64,000 bases of DNA from Bacteroidales bacterium (GCA_016287075.1 JAEEVC010000005.1:1-64000), one strand, 5' to 3'; numbered from the stretch's first letter, positions 39,731-48,220 are shown. The notes: generated from the letters alone by a model not told the origin. Made by a program: numbers and translations.

Positions 39731-40603
39731 GTCCGACAAGCCCTCGCTGAAGCGGGAGAGCACCTGCGCCGCATAGGTCTTCGTGACCGGGATCGGCGGG
39801 ATCCGGTCGTTGTCCAGGTCCAGCTGGTAGCCGTCGCGCTCCTTCCGGAGGAGGCGGACCTTCGCCATGTTGACGATGTACTTCCGGTGACAGCGGACGA
39901 GGTCGCTGCCGAGGAAGCTTTCCTCGACCGACTTCAGGCGGCAGCGGAGCATGTAGGTCTTCAGTTCGCCCTTCCCGTCGGTGTACCAGACCTTGATGTA
40001 ATTGTCGTCCGATTCGATATAATAGAGGTTGTCGCTGCTGACCGAGAGCTTCAGCGCGCCGCTGTTGTCGAAGAGGGTGATCTTCTGGGAGGCCGCACTC
40101 TGGGGATCGTCGGTGACGACCTCCCGCATGTTCATCAGCCGGATGGTCCGCTCCTGGTGGACGATCGTGAGGAACATTGCGGAGAGGATGTACGGGACCG
40201 CCAGGCACATCGCCCCGTACTGGAGCGAATGGAGGAATACCCAGACGGCGGACATATCCTCCGGCCGGGCGATCCGCAGCGTGAAGAGGGTGTAGAGGAC
40301 GCAGATGACGATGATCTCCCCGATGCACCAGAGGATATAGTGCCAGTACTTCATCTTGAAGCGCTTCCGGGTATGGTACATCACCATCCGGCTGACCACG
40401 ACGATCACCAGGCTGCCGAGGACGAAAAGGGCCGTGAAGCCGAAGAACACGCTGTTGCCGAGGCGGAACCAGGCGTTCTGGGAGAACGGAATGCTCACCA
40501 GCAGGTACAGCACGGCGAACAGCAGGGTGAAAGTCACCGTGCCGATCAATTCGAAGCGTCCCCGCAGGAACTCGGGGATGTATTTGCGCTCGTTTCCGTC
40601 CAT
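39719..40603 (-). CDS. Membrane-bound LytTR-domain transcription regulator
   Basis: A 294-residue protein with four hydrophobic segments in the first 155 residues and a LytTR DNA-binding domain at the C-terminus (about 185-285: LYYIESDDNYIKVWY and LVRCHRKYIVNMAKV). It has no receiver domain, so it is not a classic response regulator; the membrane part may sense a signal directly. The ATG at 40603 gives the natural N-terminus before the first membrane segment; an upstream GTG would run into the 62-bp repeat. A minus-strand box (TACATTTG at 40629-40622) lies nearby. Confidence 0.83.
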   Translation of the reverse strand: MDGNERKYIPEFLRGRFELIGTVTFTLLFAVLYLLVSIPFSQNAWFRLGNSVFFGFTALFVLGSLVIVVVSRMVMYHTRKRFKMKYWHYILWCIGEIIVICVLYTLFTLRIARPEDMSAVWVFLHSLQYGAMCLAVPYILSAMFLTIVHQERTIRLMNMREVVTDDPQSAASQKITLFDNSGALKLSVSSDNLYYIESDDNYIKVWYTDGKGELKTYMLRCRLKSVEESFLGSDLVRCHRKYIVNMAKVRLLRKERDGYQLDLDNDRIPPIPVTKTYAAQVLSRFSEGLSDGAE

Positions 40604-40621
40604 CCGAACCCGATTTCCCTG

Positions 40622-40629
40622 CAAATGTA
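40622..40629 (-). promoter_or_regulatory. -7 promoter box for the LytTR gene
   Basis: CAAATGTA reads TACATTTG on the minus strand, 19 nt before the ATG at 40603. It borders the left copy of the 62-bp direct repeat. Confidence 0.55.
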
Positions 40630-40687
40630 GCAAAAATTCGCCCAAATCAGGCACGGGGTTTGCGACAAAATTTGGCCGCTCGGAAAA
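40626..40687. repeat. 62-bp direct repeat, left copy
   Basis: This copy is identical to 41610-41671 except at one base (G at 40640, A at the matching position). It includes the upstream region of the LytTR gene. The two copies lie 984 bp apart and bound a segment with different composition. Confidence 0.9.
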
Positions 40688-40703
40688 GCCTGTATTGATT
40701 ATC

Positions 40704-40838
40704 TCCGGCCCGTTTGTTTACTTTTTGGGGCCGGAGGTCATATTATTTACTGGTTCCGGCCCTTTCTGCCGGCTTTTCGGGCCGGAGGTTGCTGTTCTCT
40801 GCTGCTTCCGGCCCGTTTAATGCCCCTTTTGGGCCGGG
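40704..40838. repeat. Second REP-like palindrome array (3 units)
   Basis: Left arms TCCGGCCC start at 40704, 40755 and 40807; right arms GGGCCGGA lie at 40728-40735 and 40779-40786, with GGGCCGGG at 40831-40838. Arm-to-arm distance is 24 nt as in the arrays beside the RAYT gene, and periods are 51 and 52 bp. The 16-nt loops and the linkers have unrelated sequences, so the arms and geometry are what is kept. Confidence 0.85.
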
Positions 40839-41037
40839 ACTGTTTCTCGTCGCTGTTTTTGCAAGTTCCAGTTTTTATTCCTACCTTGCACCAAACAACC
40901 CAGTCCTACTAGAAAGAATATATTATCTCTATCTCTTTTTTCTTTTCGTAAAAAAAAGAATGGTATCGAGGATAGCATTACTATAGATATCCCCACTGAT
41001 CTTCCGGACATTATTATTAACATTATTCGTTATTAAA

Positions 41038-41529
41038 ATGAGTAACAGATTCTTCGTTCTTGCCTTCGTCGTCATCTTTATTTCCTGCAGCAAAGTCGGT
41101 CCTGGGGAACATGGCCACCTGGCATTTGAAAACAATAGTTCTGATACTGTATATGTGGACAATTTTTTTGATGATGGCCATGTTTACATGGATTATCATT
41201 TTGGTGTGAGTGAAGAGTATTGCGGAATAGCACCAGGATCTGTCAATTATGAAACGCTTTCCATTTACAGTAGCGGAATGTGTTATTCTTATGAATATGT
41301 TTTTTCGAAAAAGAAAACATATGATAAGATATATGTATTCGTTGTACCCTTTTATCCAAAGGAGAGTTGTCCGCCAAAGCCTTTATTTTCCTATAGGTTG
41401 GTTTGCTATGAATTGACTTATGAGGATCTGCTCTCGCTTGATTTTCATTTATATTATCCCCCGAATGAAAAAATGAAAAACGTGAAAATGGAGCCGCCTT
41501 ATGAGACATTTGCTCCTCCAAGTGAGTGA
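41038..41529 (+). CDS. Low-GC lipoprotein of unknown function
   Basis: A 163-residue predicted lipoprotein (signal peptide ending VIFISC) with many Tyr, Phe and Asp residues and a Pro-rich tail. I recognise no domain. Its codons favour A and T at the third position, unlike all neighbours, which suggests recent acquisition. It lies between the second palindrome array and the right 62-bp repeat. A GC-rich hairpin-forming stretch (CCCCGG and CCGGGG near 41568-41581) follows. Confidence 0.65.
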   Translation: MSNRFFVLAFVVIFISCSKVGPGEHGHLAFENNSSDTVYVDNFFDDGHVYMDYHFGVSEEYCGIAPGSVNYETLSIYSSGMCYSYEYVFSKKKTYDKIYVFVVPFYPKESCPPKPLFSYRLVCYELTYEDLLSLDFHLYYPPNEKMKNVKMEPPYETFAPPSE

Positions 41530-41609
41530 ACCGGACATCACCGATACCAGTGCCGACCTAGTCCAGTCCCCGGACCCGGGGGCCATGTCAAAGGCCTTAG
41601 GGCAATCTT

Positions 41610-41671
41610 TGTAGCAAAAATTCACCCAAATCAGGCACGGGGTTTGCGACAAAATTTGGCCGCTCGGAAAA
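41610..41671. repeat. 62-bp direct repeat, right copy
   Basis: This matches 40626-40687 at 61 of 62 positions. It carries the TTTG -33 element (41655-41658) of the fabH promoter. Confidence 0.9.
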
Positions 41672-41686
41672 AGCGGAATATCTTTG
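41655..41686 (+). promoter_or_regulatory. Promoter of the fatty-acid synthesis cluster
   Basis: TTTG (41655-41658), a 20-nt spacer and TATCTTTG (41679-41686) form a near-perfect Bacteroidetes promoter. The -33 element is inside the repeat copy, the -7 box just outside it. Confidence 0.75.
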
Positions 41687-41723
41687 CATGGAAAATGGCC
41701 GGAAGGCCGGAAATATACAGCAT

Positions 41724-42671
41724 ATGAAAATCATCGGCACGGGGAGCGCCCTGCCCCGCAAAGTAGTTACGAACGAGGACCTCACCCGTTTTCTCGATAC
41801 CTCCGACGAATGGATCGCCAGCCGCACCGGCATCCGGTCCCGCCGCGTCATCACCGACGAGCGGCTCGAGGACCTGGCCACGGAGGCGGCGGAAAAGGCG
41901 CTCGCGGAGGCGGGCATCGCCGCAGCGGACCTCGACTACATCCTCTGCTCGAACATCGCGAACTACTATGTCACGCCCGGCCTGAGCTGCGTCGTCGCCG
42001 GCCGGATCGGCGCCGCCTGCCCGGCCGTGGACATCAACTGTGCATGCCCGGGCTTCCTCTACGCGATGGACATCGCCGAGGCCTTCTTCAAGACGGGTCG
42101 CGTTCGGAACGTCCTGATTATCTGCGCAGAAGAGGCGACCCGGATGCTCGACTGGACAGACCGGAGCACCTGCATCCTCTTCGGAGACGGGGCCGGCGCG
42201 GCCGTCTTTGCCCCCGGGGACAACATCAAGGGGGTCCGCATGGACTGCCAGCCCGATGTCAATACCCTCTACGAATGCCGGAAGCTGAACCACACGCCTT
42301 TCCTCACCAAGGAGGAGAAAGACGTCCCCCTCCAGATGAACGGGAGGGAGGTCTTCAAATTCGCCGTATCGACCGCGGTCCGGGACATCGAATCCCTCCT
42401 CGCCGAGGCCGGGCTCACCACGGATGACATCCAGTATTTCATGATCCACCAGGCCAACCTCCGCATCATCGAAGCCATCCGCAAGCGCCTCGGCGCCCCC
42501 GAAGAAAAATTCCCGTCGCATGTCGCGGACCACGGCAACGCCTCTTCCGCCTCCTGCGCCATCCTGCTGGACGAGTGCAACCGGAAAGGGCTCTTCAAGC
42601 GCGGGGACAAACTCATTTTCAGCGCTTTCGGCGCCGGCCTCCTCTCCGGGGCCATCCTGATGGAGTGGTAA
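41724..42671 (+). CDS. fabH: 3-oxoacyl-ACP synthase III (KAS III)
   Basis: A 315-residue condensing enzyme that joins acetyl-CoA to malonyl-ACP to start fatty-acid synthesis. The catalytic Cys108 is in CACPGF (usually AACAGF), with His in FMIHQANLRI and Asn in DHGNASSAS. The start MKIIGTGSALP is the typical FabH N-terminus; an in-frame ATG at 41688 would sit at the transcription start. It heads a cluster with fabK, fabF and fabZ. Confidence 0.93.
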   Translation: MKIIGTGSALPRKVVTNEDLTRFLDTSDEWIASRTGIRSRRVITDERLEDLATEAAEKALAEAGIAAADLDYILCSNIANYYVTPGLSCVVAGRIGAACPAVDINCACPGFLYAMDIAEAFFKTGRVRNVLIICAEEATRMLDWTDRSTCILFGDGAGAAVFAPGDNIKGVRMDCQPDVNTLYECRKLNHTPFLTKEEKDVPLQMNGREVFKFAVSTAVRDIESLLAEAGLTTDDIQYFMIHQANLRIIEAIRKRLGAPEEKFPSHVADHGNASSASCAILLDECNRKGLFKRGDKLIFSAFGAGLLSGAILMEW

Positions 42672-42683
42672 ATAGTTTTTTTG

Positions 42684-42691
42684 TATCTTTG
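42684..42691 (+). promoter_or_regulatory. -7 promoter box for fabK
   Basis: TATCTTTG lies 23 nt before the fabK ATG, so fabK may have its own promoter besides read-through from fabH. Confidence 0.55.
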
Positions 42692-42714
42692 CAGTTTGTA
42701 ACGGCAAACGATTC

Positions 42715-43662
42715 ATGATCAAAAGCGTCATCTGCGAACGTCTCGGCATCGAAAAACCGCTCTTCCAGGGCGGCATGGCCTGGATTGCGGACGCCCGCCT
42801 CGCGGCGGCCGTCTCGAACGCCGGCGGTCTCGGGCTCATCTCCTCCATCCTGGGCGGTCCCGAGGCGGTCCGTGCCGAAATCCGTAAGGCGAAAAAGCTG
42901 ACGGACAAGCCTTTCGGCGTAAACGTCATGCTCGCGGACCCGAACGCGGCCGCGGTAGCCGACCTCGTCGTCGAGGAAGGCGTCGGCGTCGTAACCACCG
43001 GCGCCGGCTCCCCCGCCCCCTATATGGAGCGGTGGAAAGCCGCCGGCATCCGGGTCATCCCCGTCGTCGCCTCCGTCGCCTATGCCCTGAAGATGCAGGA
43101 GCTCGGCGCGACCGCCGTCATCGCGGAAGGCGCCGAATCCGGCGGCCACATCGGCGACACCCATACCCTCGCCCTGCTGCCGCAAATCCTTGATGCCGTG
43201 GAGATTCCGGTCCTGGCGGCCGGCGGTGTCTTCGACGGCCGCTCCGCCGCCGCGATGCTCCTGATGGGCGCTTGCGGCGTCCAGGTGGGCACCCGCTTCC
43301 TCGTCGCCGACGAATGCCGGGTCCACGAGACCTACAAGGAGCGCCTCATCAAGGCCTCCGACGTGGGCACGATGGTGACCGGGAAGTCCCTCGGGGACGC
43401 CGTCCGCAGCCTCAAGACCCCGTTCACCAAGAAATTCGCCCGGATGGAGGCCGATCCGGCCGTCACGCCCGAGGAAATCCGCGTCTTCGGGACGGGCTCC
43501 CTCCGGAAAGCGGTTTTCGACGGCGACCTCGCCGGCGGCAGTTTCCTCGCCGGGGAAGTGGCGGGCCTTATTACGCGGAAAGAGTCCGCGGCGGACATTG
43601 TCAATGATATCATCGGCGGCGCCGAGCGCCTGCTCGCCGGCGCGCCCCATTTAATCGTATAA
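42715..43662 (+). CDS. fabK: Enoyl-ACP reductase II (FabK-type flavoprotein)
   Basis: A 315-residue FMN-dependent TIM-barrel enzyme of the FabK/nitronate monooxygenase family. It opens with IEKPLFQGGMAWIA and contains EGAESGGHIG and AAGGVFDGRSAAAMLLMGA, flavin-binding signatures. FabK reduces enoyl-ACP in the last step of the elongation cycle. A nitronate monooxygenase role is the alternative, but its place between fabH and fabF favours FabK. It stops 1 nt before fabF. Confidence 0.85.
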   Translation: MIKSVICERLGIEKPLFQGGMAWIADARLAAAVSNAGGLGLISSILGGPEAVRAEIRKAKKLTDKPFGVNVMLADPNAAAVADLVVEEGVGVVTTGAGSPAPYMERWKAAGIRVIPVVASVAYALKMQELGATAVIAEGAESGGHIGDTHTLALLPQILDAVEIPVLAAGGVFDGRSAAAMLLMGACGVQVGTRFLVADECRVHETYKERLIKASDVGTMVTGKSLGDAVRSLKTPFTKKFARMEADPAVTPEEIRVFGTGSLRKAVFDGDLAGGSFLAGEVAGLITRKESAADIVNDIIGGAERLLAGAPHLIV

Positions 43663-43663
43663 T

Positions 43664-44926
43664 ATGGAACCGAAACGAGTGGTCATCACCGGAATGGGCG
43701 TCATCTCCGCCATCGGCAACGACGTACCCACCTTCTGGAACAATCTGATAAACGGCGTCTGCGGCATCGACTATGTGGACGATTTCGTCGGGCAGGACCT
43801 GCCCGTCACCATCGCCGGCAAAGTGAGGAACTTCAATCCCGAGGAATACGGGATGGACAAGGCCTTCATCCGCAAGCAGGACAAGTTCACCCAGTTCGGC
43901 ATGGCCGCCGCCTTCGAGGCCGTGGCCGACTCCGGCCTCCGCAGCGAGGGAGAGGATCCGAACATCGACCCCTTCCGCCTCGGCGTCTATGTCGGCTCCG
44001 GCATCGGCGGCTTCGAGGTCCAGTACCGCGAGACAGCCAAGATGCTCGAGGATCCGACCGGCAAGTGGATTTCCCCGCTGTTCATCCCGACGATGATCTC
44101 GAACATCGCGGCGGGCCATATCGCCATCAAGCACCACGCCCAGGGCCCCTGCCTGGACATCGTCACCGCCTGCGCCAGTTCCTCCCACTGCATCGGCGAG
44201 GCCTTCCGGGCCATCCGGCACGGCTATGCCGACGCCATCATCGCGGGCGGCTGCGAGAATGCGACCATCCCGATCGGCGTGGCCGCCTTCGCCAACGCGA
44301 AGGCCCTGACCCGCGCCGATGATCCGAAATACGCCTCCCTCCCCTTCAACAAGAACCGTTCGGGCTTCGTGATGGGCGACGGCGCCGCCATCCTCATCCT
44401 CGAGGAGCTGGAGCACGCAAAAGCCCGTGGGGCAAAGATTTACGGCGAAATGGTCGGCTACGGCAACACCTGCGACGCCTATCACCCGACCGCCCCGCGT
44501 CCGGACGGCTCCACCCAGGCCAAGGCCATCACCCTCGCCCTCGAGGAGGCCGGCTTCGACAAGGAGAAGGACAATCTCTATATCAACGCGCACGGGACGG
44601 GCACCCACCTCAACGACATCGCGGAGACCATCGCCTACAAGGTCGCCCTCGGCGATTTCGCCTACAAGGCCCACATCTCCTCGACCAAGTCGATGACCGG
44701 CCACATGTTCGGCGCCGCCGGCGGCGCGGAGGCCATCGCGACCATCCTGGCGCTGAAGGAAGGCATCATCCCGCCGACCATCAACCTCGACTGCCCCGAC
44801 CCGGAATGCGACCTGGACTACACCCCGAACGTGGCGGTCCGGAGCGACATCACCCTGGGCATCTCCGACTCGCTCGGCTTCGGTGGCCATGACGCCTGCG
44901 TCGCCTTCCGGAAATACGCAGAATAA
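43664..44926 (+). CDS. fabF: 3-oxoacyl-ACP synthase II (KAS II)
   Basis: A 420-residue elongating condensing enzyme. The catalytic Cys lies in IVTACASSSHCIG, with His in NAHGTGTHLNDI and in MTGHMFGAAGGAEA. Length and motifs fit FabF rather than FabH. It is tightly packed behind fabK (1 nt gap) and ahead of fabZ (18 nt), consistent with one transcript. No acpP, fabD or fabG is in this cluster. Confidence 0.95.
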   Translation: MEPKRVVITGMGVISAIGNDVPTFWNNLINGVCGIDYVDDFVGQDLPVTIAGKVRNFNPEEYGMDKAFIRKQDKFTQFGMAAAFEAVADSGLRSEGEDPNIDPFRLGVYVGSGIGGFEVQYRETAKMLEDPTGKWISPLFIPTMISNIAAGHIAIKHHAQGPCLDIVTACASSSHCIGEAFRAIRHGYADAIIAGGCENATIPIGVAAFANAKALTRADDPKYASLPFNKNRSGFVMGDGAAILILEELEHAKARGAKIYGEMVGYGNTCDAYHPTAPRPDGSTQAKAITLALEEAGFDKEKDNLYINAHGTGTHLNDIAETIAYKVALGDFAYKAHISSTKSMTGHMFGAAGGAEAIATILALKEGIIPPTINLDCPDPECDLDYTPNVAVRSDITLGISDSLGFGGHDACVAFRKYAE

Positions 44927-44944
44927 ACTGGACGCCAATCAGAT

Positions 44945-45364
44945 ATGGACAGGGAAGAAATCAAGCGCCTGCTCCCCCACCGGGAGCCGATGCTGTTGTT
45001 GGACACGTTTGAGCGGGAAGATGACGGCCGCTGCCGCGCGACGTACCGCATTCCGGACGACGCCTTTTTCTGCCAGGGCCACTTCCCGGGCAACCCGATC
45101 GTCCCCGGCGTGATCCTCTGCGAAATGATGGCACAGGCCTGCCTCTGCCTCGTCGGCGACGAACTCGCCGGCCGCATCGCCGTTTACCGCACCATCGACG
45201 GGGTTAAATTCCGGAGTGCCGTCCGTCCGGGCGACCTGTGCGAAATCACCGGAAAGATCCTCGAGCGCAAGGCCGGCCTCCTCCTGTGCGAGGCCAGCGT
45301 CGCCGTCGCCGGCAAGCGCTGCTGCTCCGGCACCCTCTCCTTCGCCCTGGTAAACCTTTCCTGA
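44945..45364 (+). CDS. fabZ: 3-hydroxyacyl-ACP dehydratase
   Basis: A 139-residue hotdog-fold dehydratase. LLPHREPMLLLD at the N-terminus and GHFPGNPIVPGVILCEMMAQ (catalytic His, and Glu about 14 residues on) are FabZ signatures. It dehydrates 3-hydroxyacyl-ACP in fatty-acid elongation. The last gene of the cluster; its stop codon is already inside the left arm of the long inverted-repeat element at 45361-45530. Confidence 0.88.
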   Translation: MDREEIKRLLPHREPMLLLDTFEREDDGRCRATYRIPDDAFFCQGHFPGNPIVPGVILCEMMAQACLCLVGDELAGRIAVYRTIDGVKFRSAVRPGDLCEITGKILERKAGLLLCEASVAVAGKRCCSGTLSFALVNLS

Positions 45365-45530
45365 CCCGGAAAGGCAGGGGGAGCCGGAACCTGTGGCCAC
45401 CCTCGGCCACATCAGAGGGAGGGGCCCGCTGGATACAAGTTCCTGTGAAACAGGGACGCAGGAGACAGTGGGAGGGACGAAGCAACCGGAGGTTGCGGAG
45501 GGTTCAGGCCCCCCTGCCTTTCCAGGTCAG
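45361..45530. other. Multibranched inverted-repeat element between fabZ and queF
   Basis: Outer arms at 45361-45381 and 45510-45530 match at 20 of 21 pairs, and continue inward with 45383-45391 and 45501-45509 (8 of 9). Inside lie three hairpins: GTGGCC/GGCCAC (45393-45410), CCTGT/ACAGG (45442-45454) and GCAACC/GGTTGC (45482-45496). The whole would fold as a three-armed structure on a 30-bp stem, in RNA of either strand. No T-run follows, so it is not a simple terminator. It may be a structured RNA or a small non-autonomous element. I recognise no family. Confidence 0.65.
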
Positions 45531-45539
45531 GACTGCAGA

Positions 45540-45998
45540 TTATTCGTGGGAGGCGAAACGCTGGTCGGCGAGGGCGGCCCACTTCGTGCCGGGACGGCCG
45601 TAGTTGGCGTAGGGGTAGATGGAGATGCCGCCGCGCGGGGTGAAGAAGCCGGTCACTTCGATGTACTTGGGATCCATCAGGGCGATGAGGTCCTTCATGA
45701 TCTTGTTGACGCAGTCTTCGTGGAAATCCCCGTGGTTGCGGAAGCTGAACAAATAGAGTTTCAGGCTCTTGGATTCCACCATCTTCACATCGGGCACATA
45801 GCTGATGCGGATCTCGGCGAAATCCGGCTGGCCCGTGATCGGGCAGAGCGTGGTGAATTCCGGGCAGTTGAAACGGACCCAGTAGTCGTTGTCCGGATGC
45901 ATGTTGTTGAAGGTCTCGAGGACCTCCGGCGCATAGGTGTCCTTGTACTCGGTCCGGTTGCCGAGGGACTGCAGGCCTTCATCTTTGCGTTCCATCAT
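45540..45998 (-). CDS. queF: NADPH-dependent preQ0 reductase QueF
   Basis: A 152-residue single-domain QueF, which reduces 7-cyano-7-deazaguanine to preQ1 in queuosine synthesis. The catalytic Cys and Asp are in [15 protein letters not shown], and NADPH or substrate residues in [13 protein letters not shown] and FHEDC. The size matches the short (YkvM) type. Its start overlaps the prfA stop (ATGATGA-type overlap), so translational coupling is likely. Two consecutive ATG codons make the exact start uncertain by one residue. Confidence 0.92.
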   Translation of the reverse strand: MMERKDEGLQSLGNRTEYKDTYAPEVLETFNNMHPDNDYWVRFNCPEFTTLCPITGQPDFAEIRISYVPDVKMVESKSLKLYLFSFRNHGDFHEDCVNKIMKDLIALMDPKYIEVTGFFTPRGGISIYPYANYGRPGTKWAALADQRFASHE

Positions 45999-47086
45999 TC
46001 TCCCGCTTCTTTGAGCCGCTCCGCGTTCTCCGCGATCTGGAGCTGGTCGATACATTCCTGGATATCCCCGTCCATGAAAACCGGCAGGTTGTACATCGAC
46101 CAGTTGATGCGGTGGTCGGTGACACGGCCCTGCGGATAGTTGTAGGTACGGATCTTGGCCGAGCGGTCGCCGGTCGAGACCATGGTCTTGCGCTTCGCCG
46201 CGATGCCGTCGAGGTACTTCTGGTGCTCCATGTTGTAGAGCCGCGTCCGGAGCTCTTCCATCGCCCGGTCGAGGTTCTTGAGCTGGGAGCGTTCCTCCTG
46301 GCACTGGACGACGATGTCGGAAGGGATGTGGGTCAGGCGGACGGCCGAATAGGTCGTGTTGACGCCCTGGCCGCCGGGGCCGGAGGCGCAGAAGAGGTCC
46401 TTCCGGATGTCGGCCGGATTGAGTTCGATGTCGAATTCGCCGGCCTCCGGGAAGACGGCGACCGTCGCCGCGGAGGTCTGGATGCGGCCCTGCGTCTCGG
46501 TCTGCGGGACGCGCTGGACCCGGTGGACGCCGGATTCATACTTCATCACGCCGTACACACCTTCGGAATTGCTCGACAGCTTGAAGACGATCTGCTTGAA
46601 GCCGCCGGACGTGCCGGGCGCCTGGTCGGAGACCTCCAGCTTCCAGCCGCGCTTCTCGGCGAACTTGGAGTACATGCGGAAAAGGTCGCCCGCGAAGATG
46701 GCCGCCTCGTCGCCGCCGGTGCCGCCGCGGATCTCGACCATGGCGTTCTTGCCGTCGTCGGGATCGGCCGGGATCAGCAGCAGCTTGATGTTCTGCTCCA
46801 TGTCGGGGATCTTCGGTTCGATCTCGGCGATCTCCTCGCGGGCCATCTCCTTGAGGTCCTCGTCCTTCTCGTTCATGAAGATGTCCTTGGCCTGGGCGAG
46901 TTCATCCAGCATGCGCTTGTAATCCAGGCCAGCCGCAATGATCGGCTGCAGCTCCTTGTAGTCCTTGTTGAGCTGGACGAACTTTTTCATGTCGGCGATG
47001 ACCGCGGGGTCGGACAGCTGGCCTTCCAGCTGCTTGTACTTGTCCTGCAGGCTCAGGACCTTCTCCAGTAATGTATTGTCTGCCAT
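45995..47086 (-). CDS. prfA: Peptide chain release factor 1
   Basis: A 363-residue class I release factor that ends translation at UAA and UAG. The universal GGQ motif is in [19 protein letters not shown], and the RF1 family block [11 protein letters not shown] precedes it. Length fits RF1. The region before the GGQ domain carries a PGTSGG segment ([12 protein letters not shown]), consistent with a release factor rather than an ArfB-type hydrolase. It sits between the acetyltransferase-like gene (4-nt gap) and queF in one apparent operon. Confidence 0.95.
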   Translation of the reverse strand: MADNTLLEKVLSLQDKYKQLEGQLSDPAVIADMKKFVQLNKDYKELQPIIAAGLDYKRMLDELAQAKDIFMNEKDEDLKEMAREEIAEIEPKIPDMEQNIKLLLIPADPDDGKNAMVEIRGGTGGDEAAIFAGDLFRMYSKFAEKRGWKLEVSDQAPGTSGGFKQIVFKLSSNSEGVYGVMKYESGVHRVQRVPQTETQGRIQTSAATVAVFPEAGEFDIELNPADIRKDLFCASGPGGQGVNTTYSAVRLTHIPSDIVVQCQEERSQLKNLDRAMEELRTRLYNMEHQKYLDGIAAKRKTMVSTGDRSAKIRTYNYPQGRVTDHRINWSMYNLPVFMDGDIQECIDQLQIAENAERLKEAGE

Positions 47087-47090
47087 ATCG

Positions 47091-48212
47091 TTAAATTTTC
47101 TTCAGGTAACAGCGGCGCCGCATGTAGGGCTCCGCGCTCGCATATTTGTCCCAGACGAAGGAGGCGCTGTTGCTCTCGATCTGGGGGTTGGTCAGGGCGA
47201 CCTTCGCCCCGGCACGGGCGGCCTTTTCGCTCATCAGCACGTGGAAGACGGCCGAAATGCCGGTCCCGCGCCACTGCGCCGCCGCACCGTTGACCATCAG
47301 GTCGATGGTCGAACAATCCTTCAGGGCCTTCGCCAGATGGTACCAGCCGAAGGGGAACAGGTGGCCGCGCGCCTTCTGCAGGGCCTTCGAGATGTCCGGG
47401 AAGGCGATGCCGAAGCCCGCGACCCGGTCCTGTCCGTCGAGAAGGACCGTGCTGAGGTCGTCCGAAAGGAAACGCATCACCGACGCGGCTTCCTCGGCGA
47501 TCTCCGCCTCCGTGAACGGGATGAAGTTCTGGACGCCGGCGGCGAAGGCTTCGTTGTACACTTCGAAGAAATGCCGCACCCAGGCGGGATCCTTCATCAG
47601 CACCGATATCTTCGCTTCGTGCAGCTCGTGGCGCTCCATCAGCACGGCGGCGAGCCGGGCGAGCTGCTCGGGAACGCCCTGGTCGGCGGCCACCTTGCTT
47701 TCCACCCAGTCGCACTCCTTCCCGTACCCCAACGCTGTCACGAAGTCATTGTAATACTTGTAGTTATACAGGGTATTGAAAACGGGCGTGTTTTCAAATC
47801 CCTCCACCAGCATCCCCTGCTTTCCCAGGGTGTTGTAATACAGCGGGCCATGGATTTCGTCCATCCCCATCTCCTTCGCCCAGGCCTCGGCCGTGCCGAG
47901 CAGCAGGCGGGCGACTTCGAGATCCTCGATGGTGTCGAACCAGCCGAAGCGGGCGCGCTTCTTCCCGTACAGTTCGTTGTACCGGGGGTTGACGATGGCG
48001 CAGATCCGGCCGGCGATGCGGCCTTTCTCGTCCTCACAGAGCCACAGTTTCCGCGTACAGTACTGCAGCGGAGCCGCCTTCGTCAGGGCATGCATCTGGT
48101 CTCCGTGCAGGGCAGGGACATACTGCGGGCAGGCTTTGTAGAGCCTGTCCGGGAAGGCGATGAACCGGCGGAGGTCCCGCCTGGAACGGATTTCCCTGAC
48201 CGAATACTGCAT
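47091..48212 (-). CDS. GNAT-fold acetyltransferase-like protein
   Basis: A 373-residue cytosolic protein of a type common in Bacteroidales. The N-terminal half (about 1-120) and C-terminal half (about 240-370) both resemble GNAT-like units, with VLMSEKAARAGAKVALTNPQIESNS as the closest thing to a conserved late segment. The acceptor is unknown. The ATG at 48212 is selected because a -7 box lies right before it; upstream in-frame ATG codons would fall in the inverted-repeat element. Confidence 0.65.
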   Translation of the reverse strand: MQYSVREIRSRRDLRRFIAFPDRLYKACPQYVPALHGDQMHALTKAAPLQYCTRKLWLCEDEKGRIAGRICAIVNPRYNELYGKKRARFGWFDTIEDLEVARLLLGTAEAWAKEMGMDEIHGPLYYNTLGKQGMLVEGFENTPVFNTLYNYKYYNDFVTALGYGKECDWVESKVAADQGVPEQLARLAAVLMERHELHEAKISVLMKDPAWVRHFFEVYNEAFAAGVQNFIPFTEAEIAEEAASVMRFLSDDLSTVLLDGQDRVAGFGIAFPDISKALQKARGHLFPFGWYHLAKALKDCSTIDLMVNGAAAQWRGTGISAVFHVLMSEKAARAGAKVALTNPQIESNSASFVWDKYASAEPYMRRRCYLKKI

Positions 48213-48220
48213 AGAGTTTG

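Larger units (their letters stand above)
40688..41609. mobile_element. Probable inserted segment between 62-bp direct repeats
   Basis: The 922-bp stretch holds a three-unit palindrome array at its left end (40704-40838), an AT-rich non-coding stretch (40845-41037) and one low-GC lipoprotein gene. It separates the divergent LytTR and fabH genes; removal together with one repeat copy would leave a compact divergent promoter region. No transposase or integrase is visible, so it is not an autonomous element. That it is an insertion is inferred. The gene-free part 40604-41037 holds nothing else I can support. Confidence 0.55.

Noticed and set aside
40845..41037. Regulatory RNA in the AT-rich stretch before the low-GC lipoprotein
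   Set aside because: Only weak A/T-rich pairing is visible, with no stem or motif I can support.
40626..41671. 62-bp repeats as a normal transposon target-site duplication
   Set aside because: Typical target duplications are 2-14 bp, no transposase is present and the ends of the inserted part are not inverted repeats.
45361..45530. preQ1 riboswitch for queF
   Set aside because: The element is 3' of queF on its strand, and the required upstream position is occupied by prfA.
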